From Diphasiastrum complanatum (lineage: Eukaryota > Streptophyta > Lycopodiopsida > Lycopodiales > Lycopodiaceae): a stretch of 57,803 nt of DNA. A model generated the notes under the pieces. That model made no database searches. It was not told the origin of the DNA and saw only the letters and a list, made by a program, of their open reading frames with translations. The stretch covers positions 24,496,853 through 24,554,655 of the forward strand of contig CM055103.1 of assembly GCA_029204225.1 (NCBI GenBank). The letters are read 5' to 3'. Below are positions 37,249 to 47,828 of the stretch, piece after piece; positions within the stretch are counted from its first letter, which is position 1; each line of letters starts with the position of its first letter. The position numbers were made by a program, and so were the translations under genes.

Positions 37249-37260
37249 GCTCTAATACCA
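37249..37260 (-). other. Degenerate primer-binding site of N
   Basis: Minus strand reads TGGTATTAGAGC, one base off consensus; a second variant lies at 37208-37218. To its right is the TG-starting remnant 37261-37295 of a 5' LTR, cut by the 3' LTR of M. Confidence 0.55.
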
Positions 37261-37295
37261 TGTTGGAAAGAGAGAATGCAATAACGACAAGTCGA

Positions 37296-37977
37296 TGTTA
37301 AAAATTCACAATTCTAGCTTGACTAGTTTTGGTCATATGACTTGTAAATAGTTAGATGGTCATGATGTGGCTTGTCACACGTGCCAAATAGCATAGGATT
37401 CCATTCATAAGGATGTTCTCAAGTAGACCTAAGTGTTAGAACCTTTGGAATGAGTCCAAATTATGCTTAGATACAAGGGAGAAAAAATAGGAGCTATTTT
37501 TGGTAATTTTTGCATTGTTGAGGGATCTCCAAGATTCCAACCCTAACTTGGTAGGGATGAAAGATCCACCAAAATTAGCATTAGGGATAGGTTTAGGGCT
37601 ACTCATACTTGCCCAAAACCGTGATGGATCATGTATATATAGGTGATGATATCTCACCAAAATCAATCAAGCAATTTCATGTTTTTTCTCTCATAATGGT
37701 GCAATTGCTCTCTATGTTCATAATTGTTTGAGTACTTGTGATTACTAATGATTATAGGATTGAATGTAGGTCTGGTGTACAGTACTCAGACTGTGGGAGG
37801 CCGTACTTTCACACGTGTGAAGCCTTCTTCAAGGATTTGGGCCATTTAGTGAGGTTCAAGCATAGATTTTTGATGGATTTTGATGGTTCAACTTGTGCTA
37901 ATCTTATGAAATCATAATCTATTGTTTCCCTCATCATTTCAAGTGTTTTAGGATCCTTATTTGCTATAATTTTTACA
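37296..37977 (+). mobile_element. 3' LTR of copia element M (682 bp)
   Basis: Near-identical partner of 32972-33653. No polypurine tract precedes it; the 35 bp before it belong to N. So the usual priming site for plus-strand synthesis was lost, or the rearrangement happened after insertion. Confidence 0.97.
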
Positions 37978-37982
37978 GCTAT
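37978..37982 (+). other. Target-site duplication (right) of element M
   Basis: GCTAT, identical to 32967-32971; gag of L continues directly after it. Confidence 0.95.
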
Positions 37983-39575
37983 GGGAGATTGTGACAGGTG
38001 AAGAGACAAGGCCAGTGATTGAAGAAGATCAGAGGACATTTGACAGGAGAAAATGAAAAGCACAAACTGTCATCAACTTATCAGTTAGAGATGCAATTAT
38101 TCCCTACATTTCGGATTCAAAAGGACCAAAAGAAACATGGGATACGTTGAAGGCATTGTTTGAGACCACAAACACATCTCGAGTGCTATTCCTGAAGATG
38201 AAGCTGCACACATTGCGGATGGATGATGGTGCAACTGTTGCTGATCACCTACTAAAGATCATAGAGATTCGTGACCAATTAGCAGCAGTTGGAGAGCGAG
38301 TACAGGATCGTGAGATCGTGCAGTTGACATTGAATAGTTTGAGTGAGTCACATCAGATGTTTGTGACAAGTGTAGCCACACGGGAAAATCTTCCAGCCTA
38401 TGAAGAGTTAGGTGGATTGCTTTTGCAGGAAGAACAACGTCAAGAGAACTTGAGTCATCGCAACAGGGGACTTGATCAAGCTCTTGCAGTCAGAGGACGT
38501 GGTGGTAGTTTTGGTCATGGAAGACACCAATCAAGAGGTGGAAACTCAAATCGTGGATCATTCCAACAATTTCAAGAACAATCCAATGATGGCCCGAATC
38601 GAGGAAATTGGAATCAAGGCCGAGGTCAAGGACACGGCTATTCCAGGCAAAATAAACCTAAAAATTGTAGGTATTGCAACAAACCTGGCCATTGGGAGCG
38701 TGAATGCTTCAAGAAACAGAAGGAGATGGAACAAAGAAAAGACAAAGGGAAATCAAGAAATTATGCTGATCAACATCAATTTGATGATATTATGAAGACA
38801 ATTATGCTGATCAACATCAATATGATGATGATCAATATGAAGATGATACAGGTAAAAGTTCAAACTTTTTCATTATAGCATTAATGACAAGTGATGAAGC
38901 CAAGGATACCTGGTACATTGATAGTGGTGCATCCAAGCACATGACTTCAAGGAAAGAGTGGTTTTCAGAACTCAAGGAAACTCACAATGGTGATGAAGTT
39001 GGACAAGCTGATGGCAAATTGCTATTTGTTAAAGGAGTTGGAGTGGTACTAGTGAATTTAGCCAGCGGGAAGATAAAGCGGATATGCAATGTGCAATATG
39101 TACCTGGCTTAGCTAACAATCTACTATCTTTTGGGATGATGGCTAATCAACAACTCAAGGTTGAGTTTGACAACGACAAATGTCTTGTCAAAGACATCAA
39201 GAATCACTACAAAGTGAATGCTACAGGAGCTAGAGTCAATGGGAATCGACTCTACAAATTGAATGCGAGATCTTTTGCTCAAGCTATGGTAAGCACAGTT
39301 GATAGTCAAAATGATCTTTGGCATCAATGATTCAGTCATATTAGTGCTCAAAGTTTACAGATTCTCAAAAGAGGTAATCTAGTTATAGGATTGCCTAGTA
39401 TTTCTTTTGAAGGAAAAATTTGTGAAGGTTGCAATTTGGGAAAACAACACAGAGAGAGGTTTCCCAAAAGTGGAGCAAGGAGATCCAATGGCATCCTAGA
39501 TCTTGTCCACAATGATCTATGTGGACCTATGCAGACTAGATCTCTTAGTAAACCATTTTGGCATATTTGTCTATG
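37983..39575 (+). pseudogene. Copia gag-protease-integrase N-terminus (element L, continued)
   Basis: Gag resumes with WEIVTGEE. After one stop (about 38055) it continues to KALFETTNTSRVLFLKMKL and an Arg/Gly/Gln-rich RNA-binding stretch, with zinc knuckle CRYCNKPGHWERECF at about 38670. A frame change near 38850, in a duplicated ATTATGCTGATCAACATCAA segment (38761-38820), leads to protease DSGASKHM (about 38920) and YVPGLANNLLSFG. The integrase zinc region follows (LWHQ, stop, CEGCNLGKQHRERFP), then the core start LDLVHNDLCGPMQTRS. Homology ends at about 39575. The rest of pol and the 3' LTR are gone. Confidence 0.9.
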
Positions 39576-39599
39576 CTAGTAGAGAAAAAAAATTTCAAA

Positions 39600-40772
39600 A
39601 AAAAAAAAATAGGATTTTTGCTGGTAGGGCATACCCACGATCAAATTGATCAAATGCTTAGTTGCTTTTCTAAGAGGTTGAGATGCAAGAAGGCATTTTC
39701 TTTACCGGTGCTTCAAAGCATTGTCGAGGAATCGTATGTGCCAAAGCCAAACGTGTCATTAATCAGATACACATATAATTTTCGTGATTATGTTAAGGCG
39801 TCCAATGAAACAAAGTGATGCTTAGCTAATATTAATAATATTAGCTTTTAGCACCAGTTTAAAATCAAATGTAACGAATCAGACATTATAGTATTATGGG
39901 AAAAAATATTTTCAAATTCAGTTTCATGGCTGTCTCTTGAAGGAGTGTGATTTTTGCTTACCATTCCATCGACTCAATTCAAGCTTGATGTATTGTCTCC
40001 CTTGAAGTCCATGCTAAAAGAACAAAAGGCGCAAAGAGAACATAGTGAGATTGATCCATTTGCCTCATTAAATTTTTTGGAATCAAGTATTCAAACAACT
40101 TATCATTTTCTTGATGAGTTTGATCAGCATTGGTGGATGGACTTTTTTGAGGAACAAGAAATCTGTTTGCTCAATCTCGAATATGCATCAACAATTAAAG
40201 AATTTCATTAACCTCATAAATTGGGAACTTCAACTGCAATTGTCGAACCTTCAAATCTTCCTCGAGATAATGATTTCTTGCAGCTTGTGCAAGATGAGGA
40301 ACGTGAAATTTATGTGGGATCAAGGAAGAATAGGAAAAGTGTAAAAGCTGCAAAAATGAAATGGCGCGATGATTTGAATGAAATCCAAATTGGAAGCCTT
40401 GTTGCACTTCTAGCTTTAGAAAACAATGAAGGACATCCATTTTGGATTGCCAAGGTACTTGGTTTCATTCAAAGTACCAATAAAACAAAAGTACTACGTG
40501 TCCATTGGTTGCACACCACTTCAACGAATGCTTTTTGGGAAGGTACGAACTCGAAATGTTGCAAGTAGATCCAAAGGGCAAGAGAAAGAGATTGTCAAAA
40601 AATCAACCAAGAGTCGACGATTTGAATTTACAGGATGTAGATGTTTTGGCATTTAATTTTGAATTAAACAATGACCAATCATCTACAAAAGTGAACTATA
40701 TCTATATTAAAAGCGTGACTTGGATTAATGGAAAAACCATCATCCTCCACTCGTCATCAACAGAGAAAGGCT
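39600..40772 (+). pseudogene. Decayed gene with VGHTHDQIDQ motif (O), probably transposon-derived
   Basis: Successive pieces read as one protein broken by stops and at least two frameshifts. LLVGHTHDQIDQMLSCFSKR opens at about 39615, then NFRDYVKASNETK, then from about 39960 PSTQFKLDVLSPLKSMLKE and HWWMDFFEEQE. From about 40370 come IGSLVALLALENNEGHPFWI, AKVLGF and KVLRVHWL, then KGKRKRLSKNQPRVDDL and VDVLAFNFEL. The GHTH..IDQ.FS motif is shared by a large set of uncharacterised eukaryotic proteins (I associate it with DUF7869-type proteins, often multi-copy). The later FWIAKVL...VHW part resembles a chromatin-reader-like (BAH/Tudor-type) fold. The N-terminus is absent and the left side abuts relic L. 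Family assignment is from memory of motifs, so moderate. Confidence 0.5.
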
Positions 40773-40919
40773 GATTTACAAGGTTTTTTGTGGTAATGCT
40801 GATCTTTTGCACTACTGACATTAATCTTTGATACTCCTGTTCTTTGGTTCTGTAGATACACTCTTCGTCTCTTGTTGTTTGAATCTGTTTTGTAGTTTTT
40901 ACTCAACTGATATTTTGCT

Positions 40920-42310
40920 CTTTTGGACTTTTGGAACTATTGGTACTTGTAGAAGCTTATAAAAAAAAATTTATTTTCTATTTGGTACTTATAAAAACTT
41001 GTGTAAGATATATTTTTGGTACTTTTGGTACTCTATATTATTTTCAAATAACTTTTCTTTTTGTTGTTTGGACCTCATGGAACATTTTGTACTTTTGGTG
41101 TGCAGAAAGTACTGTTGTTTGTTGCTCTTTGGTGTTTTTAATAGTTTTGGCAATTTTTGAACGTTTATTCAATTTGTTGTTTGCAACATTTTGGTACTTT
41201 TCGATCTACTAGCATTTAGTTGTTTGGTGCTTTTTAATATTTTGAAACCTTTGGGTATTGAATATTTGTGTTGGTACTACTGAAACTTATCGTGTAACAA
41301 TTTTTATAATACAAACTACCAAAATAGGTGCTTTAATACCTCATGTCTCATTTTTATTCTAAAATCATCCAAATTGGTCTACTGAGATCTATAGTGTGTA
41401 TCATTTTTATTTTAGAATCTACAACATTGGGTTCTATTTTCTTAAATTTCATCATATTTGGAATTTGCACACGTCTTGATTCGGTCTTTTTGGTACTGCT
41501 TTAGTGTTGTTACACCAATTGGTAGTATCACTCCAGTAGTCAGGTACTAATTTTACAAATTTTGTATTATTTTAGTACTATTTTTGTGTTGGTAAAACAC
41601 TTGAATACAAAATAATGGTACTACAATAGCTTATTGTGTACCAAATTTGATCCTCACGACTATCTAGTTAGGTTCTTTTATAATAAGTGTCTCATTTTTA
41701 TTTTAAAATCTACCAAATAGGTACTATTTAGACTTCTCGTGATCATTTTTTACGCATAAAACTATTAAATTAAGTTTTTTTTTTTTTAAATATTTATTTG
41801 TGTTCGCAGCTCGCATACAATCCTTGTTGGTACTATTTTGGTGTTGTTTACCAATTGGTGGAATCTAAGCTTTAGTTACTACCAATTTTATAAGATTTGT
41901 ACTATTTTTGTAATGTTTGCGCGTTTCTGAAACTTTTGAGTGCCAAAGATTGGTACTATTTGAACCTATCGTGTAATGATTTTGATCCTCCAGACTACCA
42001 ATTAAGGGTCTTTAACTTTCTACATGTGTAGTACTTTGGTACTATAAGATGTTTTGGTACTTTGGTACTACCTTTATATGATGCTATGGTACTACCTACA
42101 GGTACTTTCTATCTTCCTGGTACTACTTGTGTATGATACTTTGGTACTACCTGTATATGGTACCACCTACAAGTACTACCTTCCTAGTACCACCCATGTA
42201 TGATACTTTGATACAACATGTATATGATGCTTTTGTACTATGTATTGTATTGAGCTACGCCGGCGGATACTAATTTTACATATTTTGTATTGTTTTGGTA
42301 CTATTTTTGT
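40920..42310. repeat. T/G-rich stretch saturated with GGTACT
   Basis: At least 18 copies of GGTACT occur (for example about 40939, 41014, 41023, 41272, 41830, 42033, 42118 and 42142), plus many AGTACC/TGTACT variants and one GGTACC. Less than one would be expected by chance in this length. Spacing is irregular in the first kilobase and tight (15-30 bp) at 42020-42200. There are no open frames of note. It lies between pseudogene O and the GCGTGGAT array. Confidence 0.8.
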
Positions 42311-42424
42311 GTTGGTGAAACACTTTAATATGAAAGATTCGTACTACAAGATCTTATCGCACAAGAATACATGTAGTAAATATCCACACACAATACAAAG
42401 GAGGACGCACGGGCAAAAAAAATT

Positions 42425-42898
42425 TCGCGTGGATATACCGTGGATATGGACGCGTGGATTATCCATGCGTGGATGTTCCACGCAAATGTCATTTCCGGCA
42501 ACAGATCGGCCGGATGTCGTGAAATTCAAAATGCGTGGATTATCCATGCGTGGATTATCCACGCCAAGTCCGACTACCGGCAACTGGGCAAACCTCCGAC
42601 ACCCAGAGCCAAAAATAGGAATTCTAATTTTGCGTGGATAATCCATGCGTGGATTATCCACGCCATAGTAAAATTCAAATAAAAAAGGCTCATCTTTCGT
42701 GTGGATACCGTGTGGATACTGAGTGGATATTTATCCACGCGTGGATAATCCACGCGAAATTTGCTTTATCCATGCAAATTTCAGAGAGTTGAGGCTGTGG
42801 ATAATTTCTTTTTTATATCCACGCGGTATCCACGCAAATAGGTTTCCGGATTTTGCGTGGATTATCCACACGTGGATAATCCACGCAAAATTTTTTGA
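42425..42898. repeat. Left array of GCGTGGAT palindromes
   Basis: More than 12 copies of CGTGGAT or its complement occur, many joined head to head as GCGTGGATTATCCACGC, CGCGTGGATAATCCACGC or GCGTGGATGTTCCACGC. They cluster at 42425-42490, 42530-42575, 42630-42665, 42700-42765 and 42815-42890. The array itself is bounded by AAATTTCGCGTGG on the left and CCACGCAAAATTTT on the right, an inverted pair. Confidence 0.9.
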
Positions 42899-43361
42899 CC
42901 AAAAAAAAAACATTTGGCGTGAACCAAAATGTGGTTCGCTCCTAAACTAGAGAGTATAGATGGGAGTGAAAATGAGATGAGGATGAATGTGAGTGAGAAG
43001 ATTGATAGTGTTTAGGATTTTTAGTTCATTGATGGATGTTAGTAGTATGTGTTTTGCGATCATAAGTTTTAAGATCTTTTTTGTTTGTGATGTAGGTTTG
43101 AATATAAAAAATGAAAAATGAGCTTTCATTGCAAAGGATTCAAAGATCAAGTGCATGCAAAAGGAAAAGCAAAGATTGCAAAACAATGGAGATACAATAG
43201 TAAAGGTAAATTCACATTTATTTTGATTCATTTGATATTTAGTTGATAACTTAATGTGTTATCTATTGATGCATTATATTGTGGTTTTCATTACTTTCCA
43301 TTGTGCTTTCCATTACTTTCTATAGTGCATTCTAGCATGCAAATCATGTGCTAAAATAGAT

Positions 43362-43500
43362 ACATTGCATTGAATTTATCAATGGATACATTTGCATTGC
43401 ATAGATGTGCATTAAATAGACTATACGTTGCATTGAATACATCAATAGATACATTTGCAATCAATAGATGTGCATTCAATAGACTATACATTTGCATTCA
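43362..43500. repeat. Two ~64-bp tandem repeats
   Basis: TTGCATTGAATTTATCAAT (about 43364) and TTGCATTGAATACATCAAT (about 43428) begin two units that both run through GATACATTTGCA and AATAGACTATAC. They lie 3' of the T gene. Confidence 0.7.
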
Positions 43501-43654
43501 TGAATTTAAAATATATGCATTCAAAAATTGTGCAAGAATGATGTGATGCCAAAACATTATATTGATTGAATTAAAAAAAAGTACATTGATGAGAGAATAA
43601 ATTCTCTCTTTCTTCATTGCCTTCTACAAGGCCTTACATTTAATTTAAAAACCT

Positions 43655-44785
43655 CTACTCATCATCACTTCCTCCCTCCTCGCCTCCTTCATCTTGTACG
43701 TGTATGTTGGTGTCCACATCTTCAAACTCCCCTTCGCTCTCATTCACGTACTCTTCCACATTTTCCACATTTTCTTCCACATCACGAACACTTGAAGTTG
43801 TAGAGCCTCTCTACAAAATAGAATCAAAGATTTAATTAAATTGAGATCAAACTTACTTGTAAACCACAAAGTAAACAATCACAAAACAATAAAGGTTAAG
43901 AGTTTACGATTGGAAACAATCCATGGGATTCCATAAAAGCCTTAAGGCCGGCATATCCATGATCGTAACCTTGCTTGTACTCCACGGCGGTCATGTGTCT
44001 TCCAAAATCACTAAGCTACATTCAACAAAAAAACATAATTTAGCAATACAATATAGTTTTAGCAATAAAAAACACTAACAATCTCACTACAAAAATAGAA
44101 TCATACTAAAAAATATTGCACTTACAAATTGGGCCTCTAGATTGCCCCTTCCTCCCAATCCCAAGTGACTTTGGCCATGTTTTAAGATCTTCTCGGCGGT
44201 GGCCCTACGTTGTTGTTCATACTTTTGGGGATTGTTTTGCAACAATTCCCCTTTCACCTTCCTCCAATCCCTTTTGGAGCACCATCCAGGCTTCGTGGGA
44301 TTCTTGGGATTTCTCACGGCTCTTCTCATCAATTGCCTTCGAATCCAAAGGCACATTGTATTCAAGGCCCAAGTCCTACTAAAAGCATTGGATTGAGGGA
44401 ATTCAGAATATAAAGTCTCTATTATTTTATTTTTGTTTTCAAGCGATTAGGAGGACCAATCGATCATGTAATCTTTACCAAAATATAAAGCAACTAAATC
44501 ACGCAAACGGGCATGAACTACATTGCCACGCGTATTTTTTATAACTCCACCATGTGGATTAAGATTATAATACACACTACACGATTCTTGGGAAGGGGCA
44601 TCTTCGGAAGCTCTTCTCTCGGATGATTCACCCGAAGAAGATAACACAAGATTTTTGATTCTATCTCTTTGTTGATTAGATAGATTCTCAAACCACTCTT
44701 GATTATATTCTTCGGGCTCCTCACGAGCTCTTCTCCTAGATGGTCTCCCACTTGATCTACCACTTGACCTACCACTTGAAGACAT
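43655..44785 (-). CDS. Three-exon gene of element T, TnpA/Transposase_24-like regulator (proposed)
   Basis: Proposed exons are 44785-44126, 44015-43908 and 43810-43655 (924 bp, 307 codons), with GTAAGT/TGTAG and GTAAAC/TGTAG intron borders that keep frame. The N-terminus is Ser/Arg-rich (MSSSGRSSGRSSGRPSRRR). A middle basic region has NTMCLWIRRQLMRRAVRNPK and WCSKRDWRKVKGELLQNN, then ATAEKILKHGQSHLGLGGRG, whose layout (Trp, spaced basic residues, then H-x-GGRG) resembles the plant Transposase_24 domain of CACTA second proteins. Exon 2 has GRHMTAVEYKQGYDHGYAGL. Exon 3 is a strongly acidic tail (VEENVENVEEYVNESEGEFE) as in activators or oligomerising TnpA proteins. One in-frame TAA at about 44449 interrupts exon 1, although reading continues in the same frame, so this copy may be dead or that stretch an unseen intron. 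DNA binding is inferred. Confidence 0.55.
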
Positions 44786-44859
44786 TGTATCAAAGAAAAA
44801 CTTGAAAAGTTAGAAAGTAGTGGAGAATGGGAGTGAAAGAGTATTGAAGACTTTTAGAC

Positions 44860-45020
44860 TAGAAGAGTAAGCAAGAAAGCAATGGATCAATAGTAAGCAA
44901 GAACAAACAAGATCAATAGAGCAAGCCATACCACTAGCAATGAAGAGCAACCAAAAGCAAGCAAGCAAGATCTATAGAGCTTAGAAGAGCAATACCAAGC
45001 AAGAGCACTAAACACTAGAT
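44860..45020 (-). promoter_or_regulatory. Upstream region of T gene with AGCAAG motifs
   Basis: The 300 bp before the T gene start carry about ten AGCAAG/AGCAAT repeats (plus-strand reading) at 44866-45006. They separate the gene from the right GCGTGGAT array. A promoter role is inferred from position. Confidence 0.3.
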
Positions 45021-45097
45021 TAGAAAACCTATAAAACTTGAAAGCAAAAGAAGAGGAGCAAGAATGCTCGTGGAAATGCTATTTTATTGGCATTCAA

Positions 45098-45165
45098 GTT
45101 TCGCGTGGATTATCCACGCAAAAGTTATCCATGCGATATCCACACGTGGATGTTCCATGCGGTTT
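45098..45165. repeat. Right array of GCGTGGAT palindromes
   Basis: TTCGCGTGGATTATCCACGC at about 45101-45120, then TTATCCATGCGATATCC and CACACGTGGATGTTCCATGC. The same motif occurs on the left side of the T gene, and the order toward the end is similar. Confidence 0.85.
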
Positions 45166-45179
45166 TTTTCCCCTCTCTT

Positions 45180-47828
45180 GGCACGTGAGAGGGTCCCCCA
45201 CATTGGCTCCATGGGAGGTTTTTTCTAAGGGTCCTCTCTTCTCTCTGGGCATAAGCACTACCACTTCATCCATCTCATAATCTTTGAAGTATTGTGGTAC
45301 GTCATGCGCATGCTTGGGTTCTTCTACGACGTCCTGGTGGATTTCATCTTTTAGTTTTTGGTCGGTCATCAACTCAGATTTGATCCCTCGTTTATTTTTA
45401 TTGGCTTTCCACTCAACGGTTTTTGCCTTATACAGGGGTCTACATTCTCTGCTGGTGGTTGGCTGATTGTTGATTTTTATTTCTTTCAAAGCTTGGTCAA
45501 GTTTTCTGACACTCTTGGATGGCTTCATTCCTAGATCGGCGAAGGTGATGGGGGCTTTTTCTTTTGGAGAGCCTCCAGATGGGGGATTTGAAGTAATCGG
45601 CTCTTTTCCCTTGGCATTAGCTGGTGACTCTGATTGTGGATCAAGGGTCGAATCTTTTACCATCTTTATGCTATTGTCCCATAATGAGATTTCTAGCTTA
45701 TAAAGAGCTTCGTCCTCATCTAGGTCCCAATCTATGCATTCTCGCAAGAGATCGTTAACAATTATAGGAACACTAGCCTTGGATCCGTCGGTTACCGTAT
45801 CCATTTGGCCTATTACAACGTTGCCTTGTGGGGCTCTGTTGTTTCGATGAGATCTTCGTTCGCTTGAGGCTTTTGTGGATCTATATTGCAGGATTTCGGC
45901 ACGGGATTGAAACGATCAGGATATACATATCGGAGGAAATCCTTGTCCTCATATGCTCGACCTTCTTCTAGGGTGAACACTTGAAAAACTTCTATCTCTT
46001 TCTCACTGCAGACTCCTTGCAGTGGTTTCTGGGGTATAGCCTCTAGGCTCATCATAAAAAGTAAAACGGAATCTTGATGTCCTTCTTTACTAGTTGTGCT
46101 AATCTTTTGATCGAGATTCGTCTTTATCGAAAAATGGGTCTATGGTCAACTTTCGCTTGGGAGATTGCTCAACTGATGAAACATTGAACTGAAGGCAATC
46201 CACCGTAGCTAGCTCTTCAGTCCAATTAACCACATCGGTTTGCGAATCATCACATATGACAATTCTCCTCCAACGACGTCCGCCATCATCTGACTCCTCA
46301 TCAGAGCAGATGGTAGTAGCAGAGCTTGAAACCATGGCTCTTTGGTCGGTCAGTTTCGTAATCCAGATATCAGGATCATTCTTAATTGTGGAATCACGAT
46401 TCTACAGCACAATACGATCATGTCCCTAGTCATGAAGAGCTTAAGACGTCCTAAGCCATGGTCTACCAGTAGGACACTGTAGGATTGGAGAGAATCATGC
46501 AAGTCCAAGACTACAAAATCAAGCATGAAATGAATTCCGACTACTTTGATATGCACTTTGTTGACTATGCCTAATGGTTTCACACCAAACTGGTTAGCTA
46601 GTCGGATCGTAAAAGGAGCACTTACTATGTGAGTAAGTCCCCATTTGTGATAAAGTTTGGAGGAAATGATATTCACTCTAGATCCTTCGTCGACTATGGC
46701 TGATTCTTTTGGAAACCCTCGATGCATGATCAAAATGGTCACATGCTTAGCATCTTTCTCCCATCCTATCCCTACTTGGTGGACTGGTTGTGATCTCTCT
46801 ACTTCATTTGGCACCAAATTGGTAGGGTGTGTGGTTTCTCACTGCTTGGTCCGTCTATGTAAGTTTTCAATCCTTCCCAGAGGGTTGGATGCGTTTTGAG
46901 TAATAAGGTGCCTAAGGGCATTCTGGCATCACTTCTCAATAGATCTACTAGGACAATGATGTGGTCTTTCTCCTCTTCCTTACTATGGAAAGTGACTTCG
47001 AAACTAGAATGCATTCTATCCAGTTTCACGGATGAACTGCAGCACCCTAGGGTTTACTAAGGGGCGAGGAGAAGCGGTGGGCCGTTGATCGTTCTCGTCT
47101 TTCATGGGCTGACATTGGTCTTGCTCTCTGGCTGCTTCACTAGCCTGATCTAGGGCTTCAGCTTCTTTCACCCACTCCTTCATTTGTCTAGATTTACCTT
47201 GTTCAATGGTGGGGTTTGGGTATTCACCTACATACAAGAAACCAGATGATCCACTAGTTGGACCAGTTGTAGTAGATTTGATTGGCTCCTTCTCTTTCCA
47301 TTTCTGGGCTCTCGTTTGGATGAATACTTACATCGTAGATGCTTGGGCTCTCCTACCACACTCATCAAATGTAAAGGGGCAGAGACCTCTCCTTGCTTCT
47401 CCTTCTCATTGGACACATGAGATATGGGTGTCCGTAGCCACAATCTCGACACAATGTCACAAAGTTGCCTTGTGGCTTGTTAGGGCACGCATCGATTGTA
47501 TGGTTCTCTCCACATCTGTAGCCCTTGATGGGAGCTCTAAATCCAGTACCTCTAAGCTGATTGGCATAGATTGGCACTAAGTCACCATTCTCTCCGTCTA
47601 TGAAATGCATTGGAATAGAATCATGTGCTTCCTCTCCAAGGTAGTAGGATTCTTCAGTCACTTCGACAATGTTCAACTGCTGAGCAACTGGTTGCGGAAT
47701 TCGTACTACTAAATCTTGGATTTTGGGGGGAATGGGAGGAAATGCCAATCAAGGCGGCAGTTGGGATAAGGCATTATCAGAGTATGAACTAGTGCTCTCA
47801 CTATCGTCGACTCTCTTAATGGCGTCTG
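45180..47828 (-). pseudogene. Ty3/gypsy gag C-terminus, protease and spacer (element P)
   Basis: Minus-strand pieces in order: the continuation of gag (PPIPPKIQDLVVRIPQPVAQ); a Cys/His-rich knuckle (CGENHTIDACPNK...CRDCGYGHPYLMCP) at about 47440-47520; a linker; then a retropepsin (46350-46817) with AIVDEGSRVNIISSKLYHKW, PFTIRLANQFGVKPLGIV and FMLDFVVLDL. The usual catalytic DSG/DTG/DGG is DEG here, so the protease is probably inactive. Pieces downstream (46335-45180) include an acidic domain and MDTVTDGSKASVPI with no recognised fold. RT never begins: homology ends where T starts. Several stops and shifts separate the pieces. Gag continues upstream at 53189 beyond element Q. Confidence 0.8.
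47824..47828 (+). other. Target-site duplication (left) of element Q
   Basis: GTCTG, repeated at 53189-53193. Confidence 0.92.

Larger units (their letters stand above)
42411..45173. mobile_element. Candidate DNA transposon T with palindromic subterminal repeats
   Basis: A three-exon minus-strand gene is flanked on both sides by copies of the 17-bp palindrome GCGTGGATTATCCACGC and variants. Possible inverted ends are GGGCAAAAAAAATTTCGCG (42411) and, on the opposite strand, GGGGAAAAAAACCGC (45173). No target-site duplication was confirmed and the left limit could lie further left. The right edge coincides with the point where gypsy relic P loses homology. The layout resembles CACTA/En-Spm elements, in which a TnpA-type protein binds subterminal repeats; that assignment is inference. 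Confidence 0.5.

Noticed and set aside
42240-42360. CRISPR-like or satellite interpretation of the spaced GGTACT and GCGTGGAT repeats
   Set aside because: Plant nuclear context, irregular spacing and palindromic clusters without unique equal-length spacers.
44376-44450. An intron between 44450 and 44376 in the T gene
   Set aside because: The two sides are in the same frame and the intervening codons (SEFPQSN...) read as protein; the available donor is poor, so a single nonsense codon is the simpler explanation, though an intron is not excluded.
45094-45804. 236-codon frame ending inside the GCGTGGAT array
   Set aside because: The N-terminal ~210 codons belong to relic P; the last residues are read-through into element T, so it is not one gene.
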